A DNA stretch of 64,000 nucleotides. It comes from Bradysia coprophila. Its lineage: Eukaryota > Arthropoda > Insecta > Diptera > Sciaridae. The translations under genes were made by a program, and so were the position numbers. The notes beneath the pieces were generated by a model. The model searched no databases and had not been told where the DNA came from. It worked only from the letters and a program-made list of their open reading frames with translations. This document shows positions 10,601 to 22,400 of this stretch, one piece after another; within the stretch, counting starts at the first letter, position 1, and every line of letters begins with the position of its first letter. The stretch covers positions 902,645-966,644 of the forward strand of contig NW_023503941.1 in NCBI RefSeq assembly GCF_014529535.1. The letters run 5' to 3'.

Positions 10601-12921
10601 GTGTGGACAGCTCTTGTCAATGCGACAAAGGAATTGTGAGTTTTAAAGAAATGAAATAATTTCCATGTGCACAGCACTGCTGCTAGCATGAACACTGAGT
10701 TGACAAGAGTCAAATTTGTGTTGTATGCTTCATATTAAGAATGAACTCAAGTCATCTATATTTACAAAAGAAAGGCAGTGCCTACAGCTGAATTTTTTTA
10801 TAAAAATAATTTTGACATTTCACACTTTTTCAAACAGCCAATCAGAACGCTTTATGAGGGATTCTTTTGAAAAACAGCCTACCGAAATCGGACGCATTTT
10901 CCAGTGGACTTTTTTCTATGTGCCTAGAAAGGACTTCGACCCTAGAACCCAAAACCACTTTCAAAAAAATTCTTAGAAGCTTTTGTGACTGGTGAAAGGT
11001 GATCAAAAACCGAAAACTTGCACTTTTCTTACCAATATTTCTCCAGTTACACGAGCCGTACATGGTGGTGTGGGGTATCATTTGAAAGGTAATTTTATGT
11101 GCTTTTGGACCAAATAGGGTCTTATGGGGGTTTGAAAGCATCTACAATGAAATATGAGAAAGTGAAATGTTTAAGTGCCCATATTTCATCGCATATGCAT
11201 CCAAACCCCATAAGACCCTATTTGGCCCAAAAGCACATAAAATTACCTTTCAAATGATACCCCACACCACCATGTACGGCTCGTGTAACTAGAGAAATAT
11301 TGGTAAGAAAAGTGCAAGTTTTCTGTTGAAAACTTCAACTGCACATATTTCAGTGCGGATTAATTTTAAAACCAATGAGTCTCTATTCGGCTCAATAGTA
11401 CATGTGATTACCTTTCTAATGACACCCCACACGACCCTGTACGGCTCGTGTACCTGGAGAAATTTTGGTAAGAAATTTTCGGCTTTCGATCACCTTTCAC
11501 CAGCCATAAAAGCTTCGAAGAATTTTTTTGAGAGTGGTTTTGGCTTCTAGGGTCGAAGTCCTTTCTAGGTATCTATAAAAAGTTCCACTAGAAAACACGC
11601 CCGATTTCGGTAGGCTGTTTTTCAAAAGAATCCTCTATTTTTCAGTGGTGTATTCTGTAAAGGGGCGGTCACTTTAAAATTTGGTTCATCAAAATGAAGT
11701 GTAAACTTAAAATTGTTTTTGTTCTTTTAAATTATGTAATTGTTGAGTTTATGTGATGTATTTGTGAAATACACTAACTTAACACTCACGTAAGTTAAAA
11801 TATTCATGAATATGTTCCAATCAAAATTTTTGGAATTCGGTTTTCAAAAAAATGCGCCTAAATTTTTGAATACTACCCTGAGTCTTCATCTGTCAAAATT
11901 ATTTTTATAAAAAAATTCAGCTGTACTGTGATTTCTTCATCAGCCTCCGAATATTTTCTATGATTAAAAGCTATGCTGCGCCATGTGCTATATTTGTACG
12001 TTTAAAAGAATTTATCTCCTGTAATGTCATAATATTCACAATTTGAGTGTCACTTTTAGAATCAAAATGGGCCAGATTTAAACACGTCATTCACAGGACG
12101 TTACGTTTATTAACTGAAAATTTCGACAATTGGTCATTTGCGCACGGCTAACTTCGATATTTTCTCATTTATTCACCGCGAACTTCGATATTTTCTCATT
12201 TATTCACGGCGAACTTCGATAATTTCACATTTATTCACTGAAAATTGACAAGTTCTTGACAGTGTACTAGATGTGTGTTTTATTTGTGGGGAATATGAAT
12301 GAGTGACGGTGTCATGGCGTGTTGATGTTTCAGTTTGATTTTTTTAAATCGGTTTTTATGGTGATTATGACATTACAGGAGATAAAACCTTGTTCCTAAC
12401 ACGGTAGTAAATGGGGGTTTTGCGCACACGATGTGTTGCCGAACTCGCTTCGCTCGTATCGGCAATCTCACATCTAGTGCGCAAAACAATCCCATTTACT
12501 ACCTTATTATGAAAATAGCTATTAACACTTTGTTCTAAAGAGACCTTAAAAGAGTACGGCTCTCTCAGAGCGGTACTATTGAAGTGTTCCTCAACAATAT
12601 CTTATCTTAATCCGAATTAATTTTTACAAAAATAAGAAAAAATTATTCCATTGCAGTGGCTTGGAAATTACGCCATCAGCAACGATAGGCGCAACCGATG
12701 CGAGATTTTTACGCAGAGTAAATGTTTGCAATTTTTGCTAAAAAAGACTAATAAACTGGAATGTGTCTATTTTCCAGTTAAACATATCTGCTTTCGGGTT
12801 TTCGCCAATAATAAATACGCCAAGATTGCTACACGACCACAATGAATATGTTGGAGCCAAAGAGTATCTATTCGGCATTGACGTTTACAAGAAATTTATT
12901 TCGAATCTGGGTGAAATTTGA
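7671..12921 (+). CDS. Acy1: Aminoacylase-1-like M20 metallopeptidase with N-terminal membrane anchor
   Basis: Exons 7671-7723, 7807-7976, 9595-9686, 9757-10440, 10502-10635, 12657-12717, 12778-12921 give 445 residues with every phase consistent. Aminoacylase-1 hydrolyses N-acyl-L-amino acids using two zinc ions. Visible motifs: HTDVV (about 124-128, zinc His), ARGSQDVKS (Asp 157, bridging), PDEEMGG (about 190-196, catalytic and zinc Glu), GVSGHGS (dimerisation domain), and GFSPIINTP followed by LHDHNEY near 417 (last zinc His). Residues 8-27 form a continuous hydrophobic stretch after a short basic start, created by joining exons 1 and 2, so the product should be a type II membrane or secreted form; classical ACY1 is cytosolic. 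Introns 2 (1.6 kb) and 5 (2 kb) hold transposons; the others are 60-83 bp. AATAAA follows at 12964. Confidence 0.9.
8059..9259 (+). mobile_element. Family B composite foldback, copy 1 (aminoacylase intron 2)
   Basis: Starts ATCAGTCAAAAACACTC, then a palindrome of about 440 bp with arms containing GTGACGCAAGTCC and TTTTGCGTCACAAAGTGGCAG. Next come an A/T-rich run of GAAAAATTT units, a unique-looking segment with (GGAC)n, and a right end GACTTGCGTCACGGGCGC...CATGAT. The same order recurs at 50.3 and 58.7 kb and in part or inverted elsewhere. No coding frame. Confidence 0.8.
9288..9548. mobile_element. Minimal copy of family C ends
   Basis: The left end GGCGACATTGTGGTCAATGTC and right end GACGATATTGACCGTGTAGAA (then ATGTCCCGCC) match in inverted order the borders of the CGATA arrays at 16.7 and 39.4 kb. 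Only one ACGATAATAT half-palindrome lies between. It has been split by a 160-bp MITE. Confidence 0.65.
9352..9511. mobile_element. 160-bp MITE with family F-like ends
   Basis: Ends AACGCACTTCAAGCAAAAG and its inverse (CTTTGCTTGAAGTGCGTT). Flanks are GTTACTGAC on both sides (9343-9351, 9512-9520); because the ends are palindromic the duplication may be 7-9 bp. Removing it restores a continuous family C terminus. Confidence 0.75.
10670..11985. mobile_element. Family F MITE split by another element
   Basis: 10670-10784 and 11926-11985 together resemble the 210-bp family F element (CACTGCTNCTAGCATGAAC at the left, CATCAGCCTCC near the right). The TA-flanked element 10785-11923 interrupts it. Lies in aminoacylase intron 5. 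Confidence 0.65.
10785..11923. mobile_element. TA-flanked foldback element (Tc1/mariner-like ends)
   Basis: Ends CAGCTGAATTTTTTTATAAA / TTTATAAAAAAATTCAGCTG flanked by TA (10783-10784, 11924-11925). The family F sequence GCCTACTGTG is restored by excision with one TA, which proves the boundaries. The interior is a second foldback (about 10840-11640) with arms containing AATCGG and CACACCACCATGTACGGCTC. Confidence 0.8.
12405..12495. repeat. Hairpin with GC-rich apex
   Basis: GTTTTGCGCACACGATGTG and CACATCTAGTGCGCAAAAC pair, with the arms closing on TTGCCGA-ACTCGCTTCGCTCG-TATCGGCAA. It lies about 160 bp before aminoacylase exon 6. CGCACTAGATGTGAGATTGC near 6098 repeats one arm. Confidence 0.6.
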
Positions 12922-12963
12922 TTTTGTAATTAATCCATTCAATTGCAGTGTTCTACATTTTTA

Positions 12964-12969
12964 AATAAA
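12964..12969 (+). terminator. Poly(A) signal AATAAA after aminoacylase
   Basis: Canonical hexamer 43 bp past the stop codon at 12919-12921. Confidence 0.6.
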
Positions 12970-15080
12970 AGGTCGATGCATCGTACATCAGATCATTAAA
13001 ATATGAAATTTGTTTATGCGCAATTCAGGATCACAAAATCAACACCGTTCTATGTTACCATAGGTTTCTTCCAACGTACGGTACGAATTTTGACAGACCG
13101 AAAACAACCGACCGTCATCCATAGCAAGGTTCTTTCAGAACCTTGATCCATAGAAACAAACATAACCGCAACTTAAACAAATTTGTTCGTTAAAATTTCA
13201 AAGTGAGGCTGTGTTGGCTTCTCTGTGGATGACGATTGACATTTTGAACGGCCTTGGAAGAGACCTTTTGGATGTGATTATTTATAGTCCGGGCTGCTGT
13301 GTCATCTCGCTCGCTAGGGAGTTTTAATGCGCTTTGACGATTGGAAATGAGTGAGGGGTCGAAGTTTCCGACCTTTTTTTGGTCCCATGAACCGGTAAAA
13401 ACTGGGTTTTCTCTAAAACTTAAAACTTAGATTTTTCTGACAAATCTGACAACTTTTTGATGACCTCAACCAATGAAAGTAAATGGATAGGTATGGTCAA
13501 ACGTTCAAATTTGTTCTAGCCGGAGCACATACGGATTTGCATGGCGCCGTATGTGCTCCGACTTGTATGGACTGGCCATACCTACTTATTTACTTACATT
13601 GACCTCAACGGATTCTGAAAGATTTAGTCAATAACTAAAACTAGTAAAACAACTTTTTCTTCTGAAACAGTCCAGGTTATGGATGATTCCCGAAAGAGTG
13701 TCCCAAAAAACCGCTAGCTTTGAGACTGATTCCCTGGCCCTTTCTTAATTATATTTTACGATTGGAGGTGTTCTAGAAAGCTGATCTCAAATCCTATCAA
13801 AGATAACTGGCTGAGCTCTGACATGTCGAAGGACACGGAGCGTTAGCTCTAGGAAGCATCTATATTTTCCTCAAAAAACTGTTTTATAGGAAAATGTCAG
13901 AATTGATTAACGCTTTGAAGGATTTCAACTATTTTTACTCTAAAAACCACAAGACCATGACGCCGTTTAATGATCAGCAACTATATTAATATTCCTGAGT
14001 CTTTCTACACGTTTCCCGAAGCTAAAACTCCAGGATAGCAAGCATTTACATCATTTTTTTAAAACTCTCTTCTCGACTTGGGGAAAGAGGAAGGTTTTTA
14101 AAGGTCAGTTCCCAGAATTCGATCATTCCAGAAGGTCTATCTTATTTCTAGTTCTACAACTCGAAAATGCGAGTTATTTTATCCGTTTTTTTATATTCTT
14201 TTCTAGATTTAGGAAATTTTATAAGAAAATGTTAGTCGACTATCATTATTTTCTTACAAAAATTTCTACTTGTGCAAGTATTTCGAGTGCTGTAACTTTC
14301 TTATTTCAGGGGTCGGAAAAATCAAGGTTCTGAAAGACAACTCTCAGTTGATTACGAAGGCGGTGACACAAAATTCTGTCAGCCTAAATATTCGTGATGG
14401 CACAAATATTTGTGTTACAACGAAAATCTGATCGAATTTCAAAAATTTTGTGATAGCACAAATAATTTGTTCCAGCACAAAAATTGTCACTATCTTAAAC
14501 GGGTTAAAAGTCAGTTGACTTTCTTCAAGTTTCAAGAAAAAGACATGTTTTTGTTAAGGTGGCCTCACAGTCATCAAAACGACGACAGAGTAAAATAAAC
14601 CAGACATGAGCGGTTCATTTTCGAAACGTCAAATGAGGAACCTAATACACTCAATAAACTGTATGAAAGTGAACTCAAATGAACACTGACATAAATTGAA
14701 ACATTTTATTCGCAAAAAATTTAGGGCTACTAGATTATTCAGGTACCTAGTCAAATGAGGTTACCTTTACTCTGTCGTGTCAAAACGGATGACTGTGAAT
14801 TTAGACTTGAGTTGAAAACGTCATACCTAGTTGGCACCACAGAGAAATTTTGACAGTACTGCCCTCGACCAACACAGAAGTGTATATGTAACCTGTTCTT
14901 TCAGAACCTTGGCGCGCTCTACTCAAATCGAACATCAAACCCATTCAATTTTCGATTCGTTTCCGTCGTTCCGGTACGCCTTCTGAAAGATACGTCATTT
15001 TGACAGCTTGTGAGTTTTGTTTACATTGGATATATCGACTTGCTTCTTATTTTTTCATTTATTTAAAGTTTTTGAAACAA
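12970..15080. other. Intergenic with a small foldback; otherwise nothing recognised
   Basis: A short foldback at about 13474-13603 pairs GGATAGGTATGGTC and CCGGAGCACATACGG with inverted copies. GGTTCTTTCAGAACC-type short palindromes occur near 13130 and 14900. The rest is AT-rich without a convincing frame. The CCDC93 promoter should lie in the last few hundred bases. Confidence 0.5.
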
Positions 15081-16163
15081 ATGGCGAATCGAGATGTATT
15101 CTCCAAAGTATTGCCCAACATAAAGTTATCAACGGTATTCGATTCGGAGGGGAAAGAGATCCAAGTAAACAATTTTGTTGTGCAAATTGACTAAAATTAG
15201 AAATTCGAACAAAATGTTAAACTCAGGTCGAACGTCGTGAAGATGCTGAACAGAATGCAAAGCAACAAGAAATTTATGATATTCTGGTGGCGGCTGGCTA
15301 TTTTCGAGCCAGAATCAAAGGACTGTCCGCATTCGATAAAATCGTCGGTGGAATGACCTGGTGTATTGAGGCGTCCGATTTTGATGTTGACGTCGATTTG
15401 CTGTTCCATGAGAATTTGTCAATTGGACAAAAGATGTAAGCATCGCAGAGATGTGGGACATCGTCATGGAAATATGTCGTTTCTTCAAAAGTACTTTTCT
15501 AACATTTTCAGCGCATTAACAGAAAAGATCGTCACTGTCCTGCCGAAAATGCAGTGTCCTTGTTTGATTGAACCGCATCAGATCCAAGGTCTAGATTTTA
15601 TAAAAATATTTCCCGTCATTCAGTGGCTGGTGAAACGATCGGTAAACAATTTCACTTATCAACCGAAGAATGTTTCACTCTTCGACAAAATTGTGCAATC
15701 CATCAGGTTGAGAATCGTGCGGAACGAGCGGAAAAGCTGAAGCGATTTGCGACCAGTCAATTTCAAAACAATTTCCAATTCGAGTGTGACGTAAAGTCGA
15801 GGGACATGTACGCCAATTCGTCGCAATGTGTTCGGCAAATTTTAGGCATTGATGCGCCGAAACGGCAATATAAACGAAAGGAAGCCGGACCGGATGATGA
15901 GAAGACACGGGTTCGGATAACTTTGCTGGAATACGGTAATAAGAGCTTGATTGGTCCGTCATTCGGTGTAACGGCAATGAAAAAAAGTGAAAGTGATGCG
16001 GTCGTGGAAGATGAATTTGCAGCGGAGGTAAGTGCTTATTGTCCTATGTAGAATGTAAAACTGGAAAAAAATCGTCCGTCGGGTCGTATTTGGCAGAAAT
16101 TAATTTTTCAATTGGTCGCTGTGCCTTTTCTAATTTCTAAAAGTTAAACCCGATCAGATTAGA

Positions 16164-16212
<49 letters not shown>

Positions 16213-16225
16213 CTATCTCTCTCTT

Positions 16226-16258
<33 letters not shown>

Positions 16259-16454
16259 TATTCTATCTCTCTCTTTCTCTCTCTCTCTTTCTCTCTCTCT
16301 CCTCTCTCTCTTCTCTCTCTCTCTCTCCTCTCTCTCTTCTCTCTCTCTCCTCTCTCTCTCCTCTCTCTCTCCTCTCTCTCTCTCCTCTCTCTCTCCTCTC
16401 TCTCTCCTCTCTCTCTCCTCTCTCTCTCTCTCTCTCCTCTCTCTCTTCCTCTCT

Positions 16455-16485
<31 letters not shown>

Positions 16486-19400
16486 ATGCTTTCTGTTGAA
16501 TGAATAATTTTCTGAAATTTTCGTTCAATTGGCCAGCATTCTTTCTTGCTGAATCGTCAATATTCAATGTTCTTCCACATTTCGTTCACGGCTCTTTGTT
16601 TCGTGTATCTTACTCTCATAAACAGAAAATCTGTCAAGATCGACGTTTCAGTCTGAGGACCTTTATAAGAAAACACTTTGTTCTTAAACGGCTCATGGAA
16701 TTTCGAATCCTCAAGTAACAGATCTGAATAATAATCAGCGTAGCTTGCGAGGTGAGGCGACATTTCTACACGGTCAATATCGTCAGGAACGATACTATCG
16801 TTTTTAGATTTAGATTCTTTCCGTTTTCCATCGAGTTTATTGTCCATCGTGATTTTCTGAAAGAAATTTTCGGGTAGATGAGGCGACATAACTACACGGT
16901 CAATATCGTCAGTAACGATAGTATCGTTTTTTGGACAATAATATCGTTTTTTGGACGATAATATCGTTTTTTCGACGATAGTATCGTCCAAAAAACGATA
17001 GTATCGTTTTTTAGACGATACTATCGTCTAAAAAACGATATTATCCTCCAAAAAAATTTCATCCAGGACGATAATATCGTCTAAAATTATAAATTTTAAA
17101 ATATTTTCAGGACGATATTATCGTTTTCTTGACGATATTATCGTTTAAAAAAACGATAATATCGTTTTTAAACGATAATATCGTTTTTTTTTGACGATAC
17201 TATCGTTTTTTTGATGATACTATCGTCTAAAAAACGATATTATCGTTCAAAAAACGATACTATCGTTTTTTTGACGATAATATAGTCCTGGATGAAAATA
17301 TCCGCTGGACGATATTATCGTTATTTTCTTTTTCTGAACAAATTTATCGTTATTTTGGACGATATTATCGTCCTGGTCGATAATTTTTGGGGCGATAATA
17401 TCGTTTTTAATTAATTAATTTTTTTAAATTTGAGACGATAATATCGTCCAGGACGATAATATCGTTTTTAATTTATTTAAAATAAAAATTCGAGACGATA
17501 ATATCGTCCTGGGCGATATTATCGTTCTGGATGGTTGTTGAAGACGAAACACAAAACCTTGTAGATAAACACCTTTTTGTAGACGGCAAATATATATTAA
17601 AAATTGGTTCATTTGGTTCCGTAAATTTAAATTTTATATAGAAAAATTACACAGACTAATTATGAGACGATGCGAGAAAAAAAAATTAACTCCTAAGTTC
17701 CGACACCGTTCCGGCGCCCGGCTCGCATTGCGGCCCTCCGCTTCGCTCCGGGGCAATGGGCCGGATCGCTCGGCGTGTTAAAACGCTTTTTATGTACAAT
17801 CAAAGTTGGTATTCATTTCGTAAAGCGATGAATTATTTAGGGACGAACTAAACGCCTTTTTTAAACACTGATGTGTAGGTGATTTCCTCTGACAATTGTT
17901 TTTCGATATTTTGGAAGAGAATTCGGTTCTTGCTGCACCTCTGAGTAAAATTGAGTCCTGGACAATATTACCACCCAAAACTAAACGATAATATCGTCCT
18001 GGGCGATATTATCGTTTAAGAAAACGATAGTATCGTCCTGGACGATATTATCGTTTAAGAAAACGATAGTATCATCCTGGACGATATTATCGTTTAAGAA
18101 AACGAAAATATCCATTAGATTTTCTAAAACGGTAATATCGTCCAGAAAACGATAATATCGTTTTTTGAACGATAATATCGACAAGAAAACGATACTATCG
18201 TCCAGACAATATTTTAGAATTTTTCAATTTAGACGATATTATCGTCCTGGATGAAAATTTTTTGGACGATAATATCGTTTTTTTGGACGATACTATCGTC
18301 TAAAAACGATATTATCGTTTTTTAGACGATAGTATCGTTTTTTAGACGATAGTATCGCCAAAAAAACGATAATATCGTTCCTGACGATATTGACGGTGTG
18401 GAAATGTCCCGCCACCTTTCGGGTATTGTCACTACGAAAGTTCTCTTCAATTAATTAATTTAGTTTTGCATTGTCTCAGGAAACTCACACGCAAGATTCT
18501 CGCGGGCCTCTGATCAAGCAATTTAGAATTAATGAAATCAACACTCAGAATAGCAGCACGTCCTCAGACAAACCTAGTCCCCTATGAAATACGTTTCAGT
18601 CGTTGATTCTCTGCTACAAATACGTTTTTTTTCCAGAATTTAATTTTAGTATTTTGTTTACCGTTTAAACGTTCGCTATTTTCGTTTGTATTGTGTTACG
18701 TGTTCGTCGCATGTCGCTGCAATTTATTTTTCGAAAATTGAATTTTCTGACCTGTGCGATAAGATTGATAATCGTAAAACCACGCCTCATTTGCATGGTC
18801 TTGTGTGACCATGTGGTGCAATGAGAGCGGTGAACTGTAATACATAATTAAGTTCAAATTTTCTAAAAACTACTGTCCCAGTTATTGCCGTGCATTCACT
18901 TCCGCATTTTATGAGGCCAAATCGAAAATTCATTTTTTTCAAAAACAAATTAATTGCGACATTTACACTCCAACACTACAAACATTATACTAACACATAG
19001 CTTTAAGTCGCTTTTATTTGTATAAACACTACTCTTGGGCTATTCCTTAAATGATCGTCCAAACGAAAGGAAGTTATCTGCAAGTCGATGCAGGCGTTTT
19101 GAAAAACTAGATTCTTGTAAAATTCTTTTATGATAACCCATAGTCACCACCAGCACAATCAGAATCTGATAGCTAAAACATTTTCAGCTCGGATTTTCGG
19201 TTCAATGCACACTTTGTAAATATATTGATGGGACAGGTTAGTTACAAGCCCCATGGCAGTTACAAGAACTGGAAAGGAAGGTCGATTCACAAAAATGTGA
19301 GCTTGAAAGAGATGAAACCAGCGGCTAGTAATCAAAATAAAAAGGGTTTGTGGCTGACCTTCCCAATGAATTTTAAGTTTATCAGATCTCTCGCTTTTTC

Positions 19401-22400
19401 TAAACTGTCAATTTGCCCAGTAAGAAGTCGGCTCCAGCCGTAACTTACGTAGTTTATACTAATCTCGGAAATGTGATTAAAGCTCGAGTTCGAGCCATTC
19501 CGTTTAAAATGTGGCGCTCCGTTTGCGTGATAGCTGTCAGAGTAAACAAGGGAACACGATCAACACACTCCAAAACAGGCACAAGAACAGATTTAAAATA
19601 ACAGCCAGCAGTCTGAGTTTGTCACATAAATTCAGTTTTTCCTGTATAATACCACTGCGGGGATCAAAATAAGAGGCTTTTTGACCGTTAAAAAAATGTG
19701 TTCTTGTGCCTGTTCTTAGAGTGCGTTGACACATTCAATTTTGGCCTCCCTCCATTTAGTTGGCAGTTTTTCCTCAATTCACTTTGAGAGGCCTTTGTTC
19801 AACTGTCTTTTGAACGGATGAACCATTTTCTAAGCGGAATGACTGATTGAGAGTAGTGATGGATTTTACCTTGAGATGCGCAGAGCGTGATATATTTTTC
19901 CAATAGCTTCATGCAGTCTAATACACGCACGTAATACTAGCCACAAGTACTAAACGCACGCACTAACACTGTTATTATTTACACTGTTTTTCGTTACAAC
20001 TATTCAATTTACAAACTTACAGATTGATGTTGCGCAGCTGCTTAAAAATCTTTACGTTGCTAATGAGGTAATTGTTGATATTATGTCCGTGACGATTTGT
20101 TATTTTATTTGTAGTTTTGTCTGAGCTTTTTGGTATTTTTTATTAGGACAAGTTTTGATTGAAAAACAGGGAAGTTATTCCCCAAAATAATTTACGTCCA
20201 CCCCACCATGAAATCTAACACGAAAATGAAAACTGTTTAAGCTTAGGCAGCCACTACAAATGTATACTGTAGGTAGCGGGAAAACGATCTTGTTGCTTAG
20301 ATTTTGGAAGATGATAGTGTAAGACAGTAGCACAGTTCTGCTCCTAGCATGAACTGAAGAAATATTCGGGGATGGAGATGAAGTGGAAAATAATGACTTT
20401 TCTATCAAACGATCATAAAAACTAAATTTTGTAAGTCAACAGAAAACTTTATTTTCCGGTTAAGTCAGTGACTACTAGTCACACAAGGTAACACATAAGG
20501 TAATACATACTGAAGGTAACGCAAATCCACAGGGAATAGCAAGAAATGCGGACCCCAAGTTCCGGGTGAATATAAGATTTGTCATGTTGCATCCGTGACG
20601 TTTGGCGCGGTAATGTTGTTGCAAGTGTGTTGTGCAGTATTGAGTTTTGGCATGTGTTGCAACCTAACAAAGTAAATTTGACTTGTGTCGAACATAAAAA
20701 CTATATTCACCCGAAAGTAGGGGTCCGTGTGTTCTTGCGGATTTGCGTTACCTTAAGTGTTTATATACTTTGCTTTTTACAAACACAGCAGTGAGCTGCG
20801 GGAATGAGCCAAGTAAGCCACCTTTTCCATCATTATATTAACATTTCGTAATTTATTATGATTTCTTCAACTTGAAGTGTATTGGACGATCTCCAGTGGA
20901 GCTGAACGTGAAAAGTATTTTATTTGTATGTGATGCTCCTCCTCTTTCATCAAGAAGAGTGTTCAGTATTCGAAGAGTATTCTTATACCGGAGCTATACC
21001 TGAATCTCTTATATAGACTTCAATTGCGTCACGCTTGAACGAATTCTCAGATTTTTTGCGGAATGCTTCCCTTGTAACGCTGTAGCGCTCAAATTTTTCT
21101 TTTTTTAACCTAGGAAATAGGATGAAATTTGACTGTTTTAATTACAGTGCAGCGCTGCATAAAGTGCTACAAAAAATTATGAATTTGAGGGTTTTCTTTT
21201 GAAAGGGGTCCATTTTCCACAAATGAAGATTCTCTGGAAAGGTCTTGACGATCCTTAAGACATAGGATAAAATTTTAGGAAATCGGAGAGCGCAGATCAG
21301 TGAAGGAATATATCTTTGCAAAAAAGCTCTAAAAATAGCGAAAATATTTTTGTAAATGGATCATGAAGCGGAGACAAATCGAAAATATTACGAAATTTTC
21401 ATTATTTTGCAGTCACAGCGCTAAGTGAAGCGTTACGAAAATATCTGCAAATTCGTTCTAGCGTTTGGTGCAAACACAACTTCTAGTGGAGATTCTCAAG
21501 TACAGTTCAAAATGAAGGAATTTTAATAAATTACCACAATAATTGTCGAAAAGGTGGTCTTCCAGGTCCATTCCGGCAGCTCCCTGATGTTAAGTGTAGG
21601 AAATACTTTGAGCAAATGAAGTAGCAGAATCAAGGATTATAATATTATGGCAATACCGTTGTCGTTTCGGAAAGGTTAACAAAACTTTTTACAGGGAAGG
21701 AATTACAGCATCCATCAAATTCAATCCACAAGCGTTACCCCATGATAGTAGAGGTCTACTTCATACAAAACACAATTGCATAGTGCATTTTTTGACAAAG
21801 GTCTGAAAATTGGACAATCGGTAAATATGGTCATCCAGAGTCTAATGCGATATGGTGCCCAAAATTTTAGCCCCTCCCCTTCCCCTGCCATCGCTTTAAA
21901 GTTTTCGGTGCAGAGGTAGGTTTGATGAATTATTGTGCAGTCGCCATGACTCCTACCATAGCTATATATAGCTCAAATGAAAGAGGAAAGTCCAAAGTTT
22001 TTTTTTGATACGCTTTGCTTTTCCAAATTTTCCATTTTTATGTGACTTTTCCGAGCTTTTCTGAAATGTCAGAAAAAAGTTGAGTTTCAAAGTGAGATAA
22101 CTCGTGATATATGATTTTTACAAGGAAATGAGGAACTGAGCCATTGGGAATGATGGAATTTCAGGAACCAACCAACTACTATCGTAATCATCCTTTTAGG
22201 CCAGAAGAGAGTACAAAAAAGACTGAGTTTTCCCTTAAAATCCCAGAGTTCTAGAATTGGGGAAATGCTGGACCATGTTCAGTTATGGAATTTTAGGAAC
22301 TAGTACACTACCATTTCAATAATCCTAAAAGTATAGAGGGAAATCCAAAAAATGCTAGGAAGTCCTTCAAAACTTCCAGTTCTAGAATTGGGAGCGGAAA

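Noticed and set aside
10716..11550. Open frames in aminoacylase intron 5
   Set aside because: They fall within the TA-flanked foldback; their similar peptides on both strands reflect the inverted arms.
16745..18413. CRISPR-like array of short repeats
   Set aside because: Repeats are 13-bp palindromes with 4-8 bp variable spacers in a eukaryotic intron. No leader, no cas genes, and repeat/spacer lengths are wrong.
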